A DNA stretch of 56,367 nucleotides from an uncultured Oscillospiraceae bacterium (GTDB lineage: Bacteria; Bacillota; Clostridia; Oscillospirales; Oscillospiraceae): the NCBI GenBank assembly GCA_944385545.1, contig CALWXQ010000004.1:1-56367 (forward strand), given 5' to 3'. Below the pieces are notes generated by a model that saw only the letters and a program-made list of their open reading frames with translations, was not told the origin of the DNA and did no database searches. Of the stretch, positions 23,644-32,390 are shown piece by piece (positions within the stretch are counted from its first letter, which is position 1; each line of letters starts with the position of its first letter). Position numbers and translations under genes: made by a program.

Positions 23644-24147
23644 ATGAAAAATCAGCAAAAGCCTACCCCGCCGGCAAAGGGAAGTCCGGAATATCAAAAG
23701 AATCGGGTGCGGTCTGCCCGGGGCAGTCTGATCACCGCCTTGGCGCTCACCGCGGTGAACTGTCTGCTGCTGCTCGCCTTGGGAGCGGAGGATACCAGGT
23801 ATTTCCTGTTTTCAATCTGGTTTCCCTATACCAAGGTTCTGGAGGCCATGCTCCTGGGGGCCTACCTGCGGTTGGTATCCGCGGGGATCATGACGGGCGT
23901 ATTCATTGTGTGCGCCGTTTTTTGGAATAAGAGCAAGGCTTTCCCGGTGACGGCGCTGGTGATATTTGTCCTGGACTGCCTGTATATGGTCTGGTGGGTG
24001 GTAAACTATCAGGCCGCCGCTTCCATGATCGTGGACATCCTGTTTCACATCTGGGCGTTGGTTTCTTTGATCCAGGGATGCCTGGGCGCCTTCGCGCTGG
24101 ATAAGCAGCAAGCCTCTGCGCAGGTCTTCAGAGGCCCGGAGCTGTAA
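23644..24147 (+). CDS. uncharacterised four-helix membrane protein
   Basis: I do not recognise this 167-residue protein. A charged, proline-containing N-terminus of about 28 residues (KPTPPAKGSPEYQKNRVRSA) is followed by four hydrophobic segments at roughly 29-47, 68-92, 98-117 and 123-148, and a short polar tail. The start at 23644 lies 11 nt after AGGAGG. The stop codon directly abuts the ATG of the next gene, an MBL-fold protein, so both are probably co-translated. No functional motif is visible. Confidence 0.72.
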   Translation: MKNQQKPTPPAKGSPEYQKNRVRSARGSLITALALTAVNCLLLLALGAEDTRYFLFSIWFPYTKVLEAMLLGAYLRLVSAGIMTGVFIVCAVFWNKSKAFPVTALVIFVLDCLYMVWWVVNYQAAASMIVDILFHIWALVSLIQGCLGAFALDKQQASAQVFRGPEL

Positions 24148-24921
24148 ATGAAGCTCTGGATCCTGGCGGAGAATACCGCCTGCGCCGAAGGGATGCTGCC
24201 GGAGCATGGTCTGAGCTTGTATATGGAAACCGGCAGCCGCCGGATCCTGTTCGACATGGGCCAGACCGATGCCTTTGCCCGGAACGCCGCCCGTATGGGG
24301 GTGAATCTGGAGAAGGTGGATACGGCGGTGCTGTCCCACGGCCATTATGACCACGGCGGGGGCATGGCCGCCTTTCTGGAAATCAACACCCAGGCGCCGG
24401 TGTATGTCAGCGCCTACGCCTTCTGTCACTGCCGCAATAGCCGTGGCAAGTACATCGGTCTGGATAAGACTCTGGAGGGCCATCCCCGGCTGATGCCGGT
24501 GAAAGGGGAGCGCAGTCTGGGGCCAGGGCTGACGCTGTACGCTGCCGGCGGCCCTCTGGAGCCGGTGGCCGGCTCCGGCATGACGGTGCTGGAACCGGAG
24601 GGGCCACGGCCGGAGGATTTCCGCCATGAGCAGTATCTGCTGATCCGGGAAGGACGGAAGCGGATTTTGTTCAGCGGGTGCTCCCACCGGGGAATCCGGG
24701 AGATCGCCGCCCGGTTCCGGCCGGATGTGCTGGTAGGGGGCTTTCACCTGATGGGCTGGGAGGAGGAACAGGAACTGGCTGACCTGGCACAAGGGCTGCT
24801 GGCTCTGCCCACCCGTTACTATACCGGCCACTGCACCGGGGAACGGCAGTTCGCCTTCCTGAAAACCAGGATGGGACAGCGGCTGGAAGCCATTTCCACC
24901 GGTCTGTGCCTGGAGCTGTGA
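24148..24921 (+). CDS. MBL-fold metallohydrolase, RFA-P-synthase-like
   Basis: Metallo-beta-lactamase-fold protein of 257 residues in the group annotated as 7,8-dihydropterin-6-methyl-4-(ribofuranosyl)aminobenzene phosphate synthase-like. Seen: GLSLYMETGSRRILFDMGQT near residue 22, the metal motif LSHGHYDHGGG near 62, FSGCSHRGI near 175 and GGFHLMG near 197, with a final GHCTG near 227. Its ATG is immediately next to the upstream stop. The methanopterin-type reaction named for the family is not expected in a Firmicute, so the substrate is open. Confidence 0.85.
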   Translation: MKLWILAENTACAEGMLPEHGLSLYMETGSRRILFDMGQTDAFARNAARMGVNLEKVDTAVLSHGHYDHGGGMAAFLEINTQAPVYVSAYAFCHCRNSRGKYIGLDKTLEGHPRLMPVKGERSLGPGLTLYAAGGPLEPVAGSGMTVLEPEGPRPEDFRHEQYLLIREGRKRILFSGCSHRGIREIAARFRPDVLVGGFHLMGWEEEQELADLAQGLLALPTRYYTGHCTGERQFAFLKTRMGQRLEAISTGLCLEL

Positions 24922-25018
24922 GCAGGGGAAAAGCGGAAAGCCGGGTGAAAACCGCTGCCGAGCCGCCGGCTCTGCCCCAGGCAAACAAATTACCCAACTT
25001 GGCATGCCAATTGCGAAA

Positions 25019-25064
25019 GGGGTTGTCTCGAACCGTTTGTTTTGAGACAACCCCAATGTTTTTT
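25019..25064 (+). terminator. terminator after the MBL gene
   Basis: 11-bp stem GGGGTTGTCTC/GAGACAACCCC followed by AATG and six T residues. Stem and loop are almost the same as those of the terminator at 15109. Confidence 0.9.
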
Positions 25065-25144
25065 GGGAATTATGGCCCCGGGACAAGGTTTTTTCGGAAA
25101 ATGGACGGGCAATGGGGAATACAGTAACGGCAGGGGGGATGCAT

Positions 25145-25825
25145 ATGCTCACTGCCGTATGGCTGATTCTGAGTACGCTGCTGTATTCGCTGCAGCTGAA
25201 CACCGGAAGCTTTCCCAAGCCGCTTACCGAGGAGGAGGAACGGCACTACCTGACCCTAGCCAAGCAAGGAAACCTGGATGCCCGGAACATCCTCATTGAA
25301 CGCAATCTGCGCCTGGTGGCCCATATCATGAAAAAATACTACGCCCAGACCGCCGACCAGGAAGATCTGATCTCCATCGGCACCATCGGCCTGATCAAGG
25401 GCATCGAAACCTTCGACCCGGACAAAGGGGCGCGGCTGGCCACCTACGCCGCCCGATGCGTGGAAAATGAGATCCTGATGTATTTTCGGGCGCAGCGGAA
25501 GAATGCCCAGGACGTTTCCCTATTTGATACCATTGAGACCGGCACCGACGGGGCGCCGCTGGAGCTAATGGACGTGGTCAGCGAGGACGGCGATCTGCTG
25601 GAGCAGGTGGAGGCGCGGGAGATGACCCAGCGGCTCCGCCAGGCCATCGACGATTGCCTGACGGAGCAGGAGCGGCAGGTGATTCTCCTGCGCTACGGTC
25701 TGGAGGGTCAGTCCCCGAAGCGCCAGCGGGAGGTGGCCCAAATCACCGGCATCAGCCGCAGCTATGTGTCCCGGATCGAGAAGCGGGCGTTGATCAAGTT
25801 GCGGGGGGCGTTGGGGGAGCCTTGA
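25145..25825 (+). CDS. sigK: RNA polymerase sporulation sigma factor SigK
   Basis: Late mother-cell sigma factor of sporulation. After a hydrophobic pro-sequence (MLTAVWLILSTLLYSLQL, about residues 1-18) that in B. subtilis is removed by SpoIVFB, region 2 appears as NILIERNLRLVAHIMKKYY and EDLISIGTIGLIKGIETF, and region 4 ends in REVAQITGISRSYVSRIEKR. Length 226 compares with 241 in B. subtilis. The ATG at 25145 is chosen because the GGGGGG site is 6 nt away; ATG 25139 would leave no spacing and ATG 25112 has no site. There is no skin-type insertion. Confidence 0.95.
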   Translation: MLTAVWLILSTLLYSLQLNTGSFPKPLTEEEERHYLTLAKQGNLDARNILIERNLRLVAHIMKKYYAQTADQEDLISIGTIGLIKGIETFDPDKGARLATYAARCVENEILMYFRAQRKNAQDVSLFDTIETGTDGAPLELMDVVSEDGDLLEQVEAREMTQRLRQAIDDCLTEQERQVILLRYGLEGQSPKRQREVAQITGISRSYVSRIEKRALIKLRGALGEP

Positions 25826-25846
25826 AATTGTTGACAGAAAGCGCCC

Positions 25847-25875
25847 TTGCATACCAGGGGGAAATATGTTAAACT
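25847..25875 (+). promoter_or_regulatory. putative promoter of the glutamate-synthase-like gene
   Basis: TTGCAT (25847-25852), 17-bp spacer, TAAACT (25870-25875). The predicted start point falls inside the left end of palindromic repeat copy A, so the message would begin with the repeat. Confidence 0.6.
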
Positions 25876-26041
25876 AAGGAAGCTCTGAATAAATCGTCTT
25901 CGGCTGAATGCCGGATCTTTTGCCCCATCCGTGCAGTTTAAAAAGTGGGAAATACATACAGTATTCCTCCACTTTTTAAACTTTCGGCTGAGTCAAAATC
26001 TCTCGGCATCAGCTCTTGCCGATTTAATCAGAGCTTCCCTA
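25875..26041. repeat. palindromic repeat, copy A (167 bp)
   Basis: 22-bp terminal inverted repeats (25875-25896 and 26020-26041), both starting at TA, differ at two positions. The centre is a 14-bp perfect hairpin arm (AGTTTAAAAAGTGG at 25935, inverse at 25969-25982) topped by GGAAATAC-ATACA-GTATTCC. An intermediate helix pairs GCTGAATGCCG with CGGCATCAGC. The whole unit can fold into one long hairpin. It has the same length as copy B and is nearly identical to it. No open reading frame of note inside. Confidence 0.92.
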
Positions 26042-26099
26042 AACAAAACCGCATCTATAACCTGTAGAAACTGGTAAAAAAACACAAGGAGGAAATGCA

Positions 26100-27335
26100 A
26101 TGGCGCTTCACGTTATGGACGAGGCCAACCGCTGCCTGGGCTGTAAGGTTCCCCAGTGCCAGAAGGGCTGCCCCATCAATACCCCCATCCCTGAGGTGAT
26201 CCGGCTGCTGAAGGACAATCAGCTGGACAAAGCCGGATGGCTTTTGTTTGAGAACAATCCTCTGACCACGGTTTGCAGCCTGATCTGCAACCATGAAAAG
26301 CAGTGTGAAGGCCATTGCGTCCTGGGCAGGAAGGGGGCGCCGGTGCATTTTTCCACCATTGAGCACTACATTTCCAGCGCCTACGCGCCTAAAATGGTGA
26401 AAGGCCCGCACCCCTCCAACGGCATCAAGGCCGCCATTATCGGCTCCGGCCCCGCGGGCATCACCATTGCCATTTTGCTGGCCCGGTACGGCTACCAGGT
26501 GACTATTTTCGAAAGCAACGATCAGATCGGCGGCGTGCTGCGCTACGGCATTCCGGACTTCCGCCTGCCCAAGTCCGTGCTGGACGATATCCAGTACCGG
26601 CATCTGGAACTGAAGGGCATCAAGATCCGGCCCAATACCCGTATCGGCGGGGCCATCGGCATTGACGACCTGTTCCGGGACGGATACAAGGCCATTTTCA
26701 TCGGCACCGGAGTATGGAAGCCCAACGCCCTGCACATCAAAGGGGAAACCTTCGGCAACGTGCACTTCGCCATCAACTATCTGCATAACCCGGACGTATA
26801 CCGCCTGGGCAAACGGGTAATCGTCATCGGCGCGGGGAACGCTGCCATGGATGTGGCCCGCACCGCCCTGCGCAAAGGCACAGAAGAACTGACCTGTGTG
26901 TCCCTGTCAAAGAAGGTGGCCGCCAGCCAGTATGAGTTCAGCTATGCCCAGCTGGAAGGAGTGGAGTTCCTGTACAATAAAAAACCGGTGGAAATCGTGG
27001 ATGCCGGTATCATCCTGCGGGATGTGGAGGAGGCGGAAGACGGTACCCTGACGGAGCTGCCGGGGACGGACCGGCTCTATCCGGCGGACAGCATCCTGAT
27101 CTCCATCAGCCAAGGCCCTCAGAATACCATCGTCAATACCACCACCGGACTGACCGCCAATGACCGGGGGCTGCTGGTGGCGGACGAACGGGGCAGAACC
27201 AGTCGCCCGGGGATCTTCGCCTCCGGGGATGTGGTCAACGGCGCCCGAACGGTGGTGGAGGCTGTGGCCCACAGCAAGGTGGTGGCGGAGGCCATGCACG
27301 AATACATCCAAAGCCTTCCAAAGGACGGCAGATAA
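26100..27335 (+). CDS. NADPH-dependent glutamate-synthase-small-subunit-like oxidoreductase
   Basis: Flavin and iron-sulfur oxidoreductase of the GltD family (411 residues). N-terminal cysteines in RCLGCKVPQCQKGCP (Cys12, 15, 20, 24) fit a 4Fe-4S cluster; IIGSGPAGITIAILLARYG near residue 112 is the FAD loop and VIVIGAGNAAMDVARTA near 241 the NADPH loop; GIFASGDVVNGARTVVEAV near 373 is the second flavin motif. No large glutamate synthase subunit is adjacent, so it may work alone as a sulfide- or NfnB-like electron carrier rather than in glutamate synthesis. CAAGGAGG lies 7 nt before the ATG. Its 5' leader contains palindromic repeat A. Confidence 0.9.
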   Translation: MALHVMDEANRCLGCKVPQCQKGCPINTPIPEVIRLLKDNQLDKAGWLLFENNPLTTVCSLICNHEKQCEGHCVLGRKGAPVHFSTIEHYISSAYAPKMVKGPHPSNGIKAAIIGSGPAGITIAILLARYGYQVTIFESNDQIGGVLRYGIPDFRLPKSVLDDIQYRHLELKGIKIRPNTRIGGAIGIDDLFRDGYKAIFIGTGVWKPNALHIKGETFGNVHFAINYLHNPDVYRLGKRVIVIGAGNAAMDVARTALRKGTEELTCVSLSKKVAASQYEFSYAQLEGVEFLYNKKPVEIVDAGIILRDVEEAEDGTLTELPGTDRLYPADSILISISQGPQNTIVNTTTGLTANDRGLLVADERGRTSRPGIFASGDVVNGARTVVEAVAHSKVVAEAMHEYIQSLPKDGR

Positions 27336-27341
27336 TACAAT

Positions 27342-27375
27342 CATGGGGCTGTTTCGGGACAGCCCCATGATTTTT
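27342..27375 (+). terminator. terminator after the oxidoreductase gene
   Basis: 11-bp stem CATGGGGCTGT/ACAGCCCCATG with a TTCGGG loop, then ATTTTT. Confidence 0.92.
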
Positions 27376-27405
27376 CAGGAAGCGCTGATTCGAAGGTTCC
27401 TTCAG

Positions 27406-28740
27406 TCAGCGGGGAAGGGAGCGCCTTCGGCAGGTGATGAAATACCAGGGAACCTCGAACAGCAGCATCAGGCTCCAGCCTATGGCACAGGAGAAGGCGA
27501 TGCCGGTGATCCCCATTTTGGGAGCCAGCAGGCAGGTGCATACCGTCCGGGTGGAGGCTTGCAGAAAGGTGGCCGCCATGGTGGTCTTCATCTTTCCCAT
27601 TCCCCGGAAGAAGCCCTGCATCCCGTTGGTCAGGGCGGGTAAAATGTAAAAGCCCGCCATCCAGAAAAGGTATTCGCTGCCCAGGGCCACCACGGTCCGC
27701 GTCCCCTCGCCGGTGACGAACAGGCTGACCATGGGCTTTCGCAGCAGGGCCGTCAGGCTGCCGATGAGCAGCCAGTAGCACAGCTCCAGCCGGATCCCCA
27801 CCCGAAAGCCGGGGCGGATGGCCTGAGTGCGCTTTGCGCCCCGGTTCTGGGCGATGTAGGTGGAAATGGCGGAGGAAATACTCTGGCAGGGGATGCAGGC
27901 AAAATCATCCACCCGGGTTACGGCGTTGAAGGCGGCAATGGCGCTGACTCCCAGGGCGTTGACCTGTCCCTGAATGAGCACCTTGCACACCGGCTGAATG
28001 GCCTGCTGCAAGGCGGTGGGGCCGCCGTAGCGGAAGATCTGCTTCAGCAGCCTGGGATCCGGCCTCCACTGGCTGCCTCTAGGGAACAGTCGGCCCTGGC
28101 GGCGCAGCATATGGCGCAGGGCCAGTCCCGCGCACAGGGCTTCGGCAAACACCGTGGTGACGGCGCTGCACAGGATGCCGAACCCCAGAAAACCCAGGAA
28201 GATCACGTCCAATATGCCGTTGAGCAGGGAGGAGAAGGTCAGAAAGCCCAGAGGCGTATCCGCGTCGCCTACGCTTTTCAGCCCCGCCGCTAGAGCGTTG
28301 TAGCAAAAGGTGAAGGGGGCGCCCAGGAAGGTGATCCGCAGATATGTCCCGGTGATGGCATAGATGGTCTGCGGTACCTCCAGAAAGGTCAGGATCCGCC
28401 GGGTCAGCAGGATCCCCGCCAGGGACAGCGCGCAGCAGATGGTCAGCCCGGCCAGAAGGGTGTTGGCTAAGGCCCGCTTCAGCGTGTCATAGTCCTTGCC
28501 GCCGAAGGCCTCGCTCATCAGCACCCCCGCGCCGATGCACAGGCCGGAGATGGCCAGGATCACCAGATTCATCACCGGCCCGGCGATGCCCTCCGCCGCC
28601 AGGGCGTTCTGGCCCAGGAAGCGTCCGGCGATGATGGTGTCCACGGCGTTGTAGCTTAGCTGCATCCAGTTGCCCAGCAGCAGCGGCAGGGCGTGGCGAA
28701 CCAGATGCCGCCGGGGAGGGCCTGCGGTCATGTCCGTCAT
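27406..28740 (-). CDS. MATE-family efflux transporter
   Basis: Multidrug and toxin extrusion family membrane antiporter with about 12 membrane segments in two pseudo-symmetric halves over 444 residues. Characteristic segments: PLLLGNWMQLSYNAVDTIIA near residue 18, then GRFLGQNALAAEG, and in the second half QAIQPVCKVLIQGQVNALG near 240. The start at 28740 follows GAGGAGG. It lies 13 bp after a DUF1893 gene on the same strand and shares its promoter. The exported substrate is unknown. Confidence 0.93.
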   Translation of the reverse strand: MTDMTAGPPRRHLVRHALPLLLGNWMQLSYNAVDTIIAGRFLGQNALAAEGIAGPVMNLVILAISGLCIGAGVLMSEAFGGKDYDTLKRALANTLLAGLTICCALSLAGILLTRRILTFLEVPQTIYAITGTYLRITFLGAPFTFCYNALAAGLKSVGDADTPLGFLTFSSLLNGILDVIFLGFLGFGILCSAVTTVFAEALCAGLALRHMLRRQGRLFPRGSQWRPDPRLLKQIFRYGGPTALQQAIQPVCKVLIQGQVNALGVSAIAAFNAVTRVDDFACIPCQSISSAISTYIAQNRGAKRTQAIRPGFRVGIRLELCYWLLIGSLTALLRKPMVSLFVTGEGTRTVVALGSEYLFWMAGFYILPALTNGMQGFFRGMGKMKTTMAATFLQASTRTVCTCLLAPKMGITGIAFSCAIGWSLMLLFEVPWYFITCRRRSLPR

Positions 28741-28753
28741 AGGGGTATCCTCC

Positions 28754-29185
28754 TCAGATTCCGGCCTTTGTCATGGCCCGCAGCTTCTGCACAATGGCCT
28801 CCTGAGCTTGTCGGGGATCGTCGATGGCCATCACCGCCGCCTCAAAGGGGCAGGGGCCGGTACCCTGGCGGTTGATGATGCCGTCGGTGAAAACGTCGGC
28901 GTCAAAGGCAATGTCCGCGGCCTGAAGCACCTGGGCAGCCGGACGGCTCATCACCCGGGCGTAGACCTGGGACACTCCCAGCAGACAGTACAAAAACGCC
29001 GTGGCCCGGCCCACCACCCGATCGGCGGCGCAGAAGCCCTCCAGGTTCAGACCCTGCTCTAGCCAGGTCACCAGGGGGCGTACGCCTCGCTCCGTAGCGG
29101 TATAGGCCCGCGCCCCCCGGCAGACGGCGCAGGTATAGTTGCCGGTGTCCAGAAGGGCCCGGGCGGCAGTCATATCCTTGGTCAT
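28754..29185 (-). CDS. DUF1893-domain protein
   Basis: 143-residue cytoplasmic protein of the DUF1893 family, distantly related in fold to the cytidine deaminases. The central DRVVGRATAFLYCLLGVSQV with the conserved acidic and lysine/arginine pattern, followed by YARVMSRPAAQVLQ, is the family core; a CAVCRG segment lies near residue 19. GGAGG lies 6 nt before the ATG at 29185. It heads a two-gene unit with the MATE pump. Function of the family is not established. Confidence 0.82.
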   Translation of the reverse strand: MTKDMTAARALLDTGNYTCAVCRGARAYTATERGVRPLVTWLEQGLNLEGFCAADRVVGRATAFLYCLLGVSQVYARVMSRPAAQVLQAADIAFDADVFTDGIINRQGTGPCPFEAAVMAIDDPRQAQEAIVQKLRAMTKAGI

Positions 29186-29235
29186 TTGGTTCCTCCAAAC
29201 CGTCCGGCCCCGGCCGGACTGTGTAAGCTGCGTCC

Positions 29236-29264
29236 ATTATATCTCCCGAGAAAGACCCTGTCAA
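29236..29264 (-). promoter_or_regulatory. promoter of the DUF1893-MATE unit
   Basis: Minus strand TTGACA (29259-29264), 17-bp spacer, TATAAT (29236-29241): both hexamers match the consensus exactly. Confidence 0.9.
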
Positions 29265-29290
29265 TCCGGGAGGAAATCGCGGGTTTTAGG

Positions 29291-29319
29291 TTGACAGCCG
29301 GGGATTTTGCCCGTATGAT
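29291..29319 (+). promoter_or_regulatory. promoter of the PatB-type aminotransferase gene
   Basis: TTGACA (29291-29296), 17-bp spacer, TATGAT (29314-29319). It is back to back with the minus-strand promoter at 29236-29264, with 26 bp between the -35 boxes. Confidence 0.85.
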
Positions 29320-29365
29320 GTTCCTGGCGGGGAAACTCCCTCAGAAACAGAAAGGATACAGCCTT

Positions 29366-30574
29366 ATGAAATACGATTTTACCAGCATTCTGGACCGGCG
29401 GGGCATGGACGCCATCGCGGTGGACGGCCTGGGCCGGGAGATGGCTCCGGGAGCGCCGAAGCCGGGATTTGACCCCATCCCCATGTGGGTGGCGGATATG
29501 AATTTTCCCACGGTGCCTACGGTGCCCCAGGCTCTGGTGGCCCGGGCCGCGCACCCGGCCTACGGATATTTCGCGCCGCCGGAGGCCTACTGGGATTCCA
29601 TTATCCGCTGGCACGAGACCCGCAACGGGGTCACCGGCCTGACGGCCCAGTGCATCGGCTACCAAAACAGCGTTCTCGGCGGCGTGGTCAGCGCGCTGAA
29701 CGTGCTGTGCTCCAAGGGCGACAGCATTCTGATCCATTCGCCTACCTATGTGGGCTTTACCAGCGCGTTGAACAACAACGGCTACAACGCCGTGCACAGC
29801 GAACTGATCCGGGATGAAAACGGAATCTGGCGGATGGACTATGAGGATATGGAGGAGAAGCTGGCCCGGCATCGGATTCATACCCTGCTGTTTTGCTCGC
29901 CCCATAACCCCTGCGGCCGGGTCTGGGAGCGCTGGGAGCTGGAGAAAATGATGGCTATATGCGAACAGTATGACGTCTACGTGGTTTCCGACGAGATTTG
30001 GTCGGATCTGATTCTCCCGGGCTTCCGGCATATTCCCACGCAAATGGTGTCCCGGGACGCCAGGAACCGAACCATTGCCATGTACGCCCCCAGCAAGACC
30101 TTCAACTTAGCGGGCTTGGTGGGCAGCTATCACATCATCTATAACCAGCGGCTCCGGGATCGGGTGGAGAAGGAAGGCTCCCTGTCCCACTATAATGAAA
30201 GGAACCTGCTGTCCATGCACGCCCTGATGGCGGCCTACCGCCACGAGGGCCAGGAATGGGTGGACGAGCTGATGACGGTGATCGCCGGGAACATCGACTT
30301 CGCCTGCGGCCATATCGAAAAGCATTATCCCGGGGTGAAGGTTTCCCGGCCCCAGGGAACCTATATGCTGTTCCTGGACTGCACCGATTGGTGCGCCGCC
30401 CGGGGATGGAGCATTGACCGGCTGCTCCGGGCAGGCTGGGACGTGGGCGTGGCCTGGCAATCCGGCGCCATGTTCCGCGGCCCCTGCCACATCCGCATGA
30501 ATCTGGCCCTGCCCCTGTCCCGGGTTCAGGAGGCCTTCCGCCGCCTGGACGAATACGTCTTCCGCATTGCCTGA
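29366..30574 (+). CDS. PatB/MalY-family PLP aminotransferase (cystathionine beta-lyase-like)
   Basis: PLP enzyme of fold type I, PatB/MalY group, whose characterised members cleave cystathionine or cysteine-like C-S bonds. In 402 residues: IPMWVADMNFPTVPTV near residue 38, PAYGYFAPPEAYWDSI near 64, CSPHNPCGRVW near 174, VVSDEIWSDLILPG near 206 and the PLP lysine in APSKTFNLAGLVGSY near 238. Start 29366 follows AAGGA at 9 nt. Reaction specificity cannot be fixed by sequence alone. A strong terminator follows. Confidence 0.92.
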   Translation: MKYDFTSILDRRGMDAIAVDGLGREMAPGAPKPGFDPIPMWVADMNFPTVPTVPQALVARAAHPAYGYFAPPEAYWDSIIRWHETRNGVTGLTAQCIGYQNSVLGGVVSALNVLCSKGDSILIHSPTYVGFTSALNNNGYNAVHSELIRDENGIWRMDYEDMEEKLARHRIHTLLFCSPHNPCGRVWERWELEKMMAICEQYDVYVVSDEIWSDLILPGFRHIPTQMVSRDARNRTIAMYAPSKTFNLAGLVGSYHIIYNQRLRDRVEKEGSLSHYNERNLLSMHALMAAYRHEGQEWVDELMTVIAGNIDFACGHIEKHYPGVKVSRPQGTYMLFLDCTDWCAARGWSIDRLLRAGWDVGVAWQSGAMFRGPCHIRMNLALPLSRVQEAFRRLDEYVFRIA

Positions 30575-30645
30575 GGCTCATGGAGCGCCGCCGCAACCGG
30601 CGGAAAAACGGCAGACCCCTTCCCACTTCAATTTCCCCAATTGCA

Positions 30646-30685
30646 AAGAGGCTTGTCCCGCGGGTTCGGGACAAGCCTCTTTTTC
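30646..30685. terminator. terminator between convergent patB-like and phoR genes
   Basis: Perfect 15-bp stem (AAGAGGCTTGTCCCG and its inverse) with a 6-nt loop and TTTTTCT on the plus strand. The minus-strand tail (CTCTTTGC) is weaker but may also end the phoPR transcript. Confidence 0.92.
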
Positions 30686-30713
30686 TGCCTTTGTTGCCGG
30701 CGGGAAGGCCGGA

Positions 30714-32390
30714 TTACTGCGTCTGTGTCTGCTCCTTAGGGAAGCGGACTTCTACGGTGGTGCCTTTGCCTGGGGCGCTGGTCAGGCGCAGCTGACCGCC
30801 CAGGATCATCACCCCGTGCTTGACGATGCTCAGCCCCAGGCCGGTGCCGCCGATCTCCCGGGAGTGGCTCTTGTCCACCCGATAAAACCGCTCAAAGACC
30901 CGCTCCTGGTGCTCCTTGGGGATGCCGATGCCGGTGTCGCTGACCATCAGCAGGGCCTGACTTCCCAAATCCTTGACACGGATGGTGACGCTGCCGCCGG
31001 GCTTATTATACTTAACGGCATTGTCCGTCAGGTTGAACAGCACCGCGGACACCAGCTGCGGGATGGCGCTGACCACCGCCCGATCGCCCTCCAGATGCAG
31101 CCGCACCCGGTTCAGCTCTGCCGAGGAGGCCACGGAGGCCATGGCGCTTTGGGCCGCCTCATACAGATCTACCGCCGTCCACTGCATATCCGCCGCGCCT
31201 TCGTCCAGCCGGGACAGCCGCAAAATATCCTCCACCAGCCGGATCAGCTGCTGGGCCTGGTTGTAGATCTTATCGGAAAACACCGCCATGTCCTGCTGGG
31301 GAACCATGCCGGATTTCATCAGCTCGGCGTAGCCGGAGATCACATGCAGGGGGGTTTTCAGCTCGTGGGAGACATTGGCGGTGAACTCCCGGCGCAGCTG
31401 CTCCGCCTGACGCTTCTGGGTCACGTCGAACAGCAACAGCACCACCCCGGATACCGCTCCCTGGCTTTTCACCGGGCTGGCGGCGGCCAGATAGGCCCCG
31501 TCCTCCAGGATCACGGTGGCTTCCGCTTTCGTCCCCGTCAATGCCTGCTCCACCAGGGTGGCCACGTCCGGATTCTGATTGGCCACGGAAAAATCCGCCC
31601 CGAGACAGTTGGGGGTGACGGACAGCAGCCGGGCGGCGGCGGGGTTGATGCTCAGAATGGTGCCGGTGCTGCCCAGAAGAACCAGCCCCTCGCTTAAGGC
31701 CCGGGTCACCGCCTCAAACTCCCGGCGCTTCTGACCCAGCTCCATATCCTGGATCCGCAGCCGGTTCTGCTGGGCATCCAGCCGCCGCAGCAAGGGCTGG
31801 ATCTCCTCGTAGTCCCGGTTGGACAGGGGATCGTCTAGGTTCAGCTCGTTGATGGGCTTGACGATGGCCCGGGACAGATGGTTGGCCAGGAACATGGACA
31901 GCACAATGGCCAGAGCCAGCACCACGCAGATGAACCGGGAGATCCCCAGCATCAGATTCAGCACCGAGCTTTGGGCGCTGGACAGACGGAGCACCGTACC
32001 GTCCGGCAGCCGCTGAGCCACATAGAGATAGCGCTCCAGCAGAGTGTCGGAATACCGGGCGCTTTCTCCGTAGCCGGTTTGCAGGGCCTGGATTACCTCC
32101 TCCCGGCTTAGATGGTTCTCCATGGCAGCGTTGTCGGACAGACTGTCATAGAGCACAGAACCGTCCGACGCGATCCAGGTGACGCGGCAGGTGGTGGACG
32201 GCGGGGAATTTTGGAAATAGTCCGACCCTTCCCGGGTCAGGTTCTGGGCGATGAGAGCCGTTTCCTCCTGGAGCCGGTGGAATTGGATGGTATTGAAATA
32301 GCTGTACAGCGCCCCGGCAATGAGCACCAGGGAAGCCAGCAGCACCACCAGCGCCACGGCAATGATGGTGCGGAAGATCCGCTTGGTCAT
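30714..32390 (-). CDS. phoR: PhoR-like sensor histidine kinase
   Basis: Membrane sensor kinase, 558 residues. Membrane segments at about 7-31 and 148-170 enclose an extracytoplasmic sensor loop; a PAS domain lies near 222-325, then the HisKA box FTANVSHELKTPLHVISGY with phospho-acceptor His342, and the ATPase domain with NLTDNAVKYNKPGG, VSDTGIGIPKEHQERVFERF and GGTGLGLSIVKH. This matches PhoR of Firmicutes. It overlaps the response regulator gene by 4 bp. Assignment to phosphate sensing rests on the PhoP box upstream of the operon and at the Na/Pi transporter gene at 39607. Confidence 0.9.
   Translation of the reverse strand: MTKRIFRTIIAVALVVLLASLVLIAGALYSYFNTIQFHRLQEETALIAQNLTREGSDYFQNSPPSTTCRVTWIASDGSVLYDSLSDNAAMENHLSREEVIQALQTGYGESARYSDTLLERYLYVAQRLPDGTVLRLSSAQSSVLNLMLGISRFICVVLALAIVLSMFLANHLSRAIVKPINELNLDDPLSNRDYEEIQPLLRRLDAQQNRLRIQDMELGQKRREFEAVTRALSEGLVLLGSTGTILSINPAAARLLSVTPNCLGADFSVANQNPDVATLVEQALTGTKAEATVILEDGAYLAAASPVKSQGAVSGVVLLLFDVTQKRQAEQLRREFTANVSHELKTPLHVISGYAELMKSGMVPQQDMAVFSDKIYNQAQQLIRLVEDILRLSRLDEGAADMQWTAVDLYEAAQSAMASVASSAELNRVRLHLEGDRAVVSAIPQLVSAVLFNLTDNAVKYNKPGGSVTIRVKDLGSQALLMVSDTGIGIPKEHQERVFERFYRVDKSHSREIGGTGLGLSIVKHGVMILGGQLRLTSAPGKGTTVEVRFPKEQTQTQ

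Noticed and set aside
25145-25825. A skin-type recombination element in sigK
   Set aside because: The sigma factor is continuous from pro-sequence to region 4, and no recombinase gene is nearby.
27376-27405. A sixth copy of the palindromic repeat after the terminator at 27342
   Set aside because: GCTGATTCGAAGGTTCC has a passing similarity to the TIR, but no matching second arm at the right distance.
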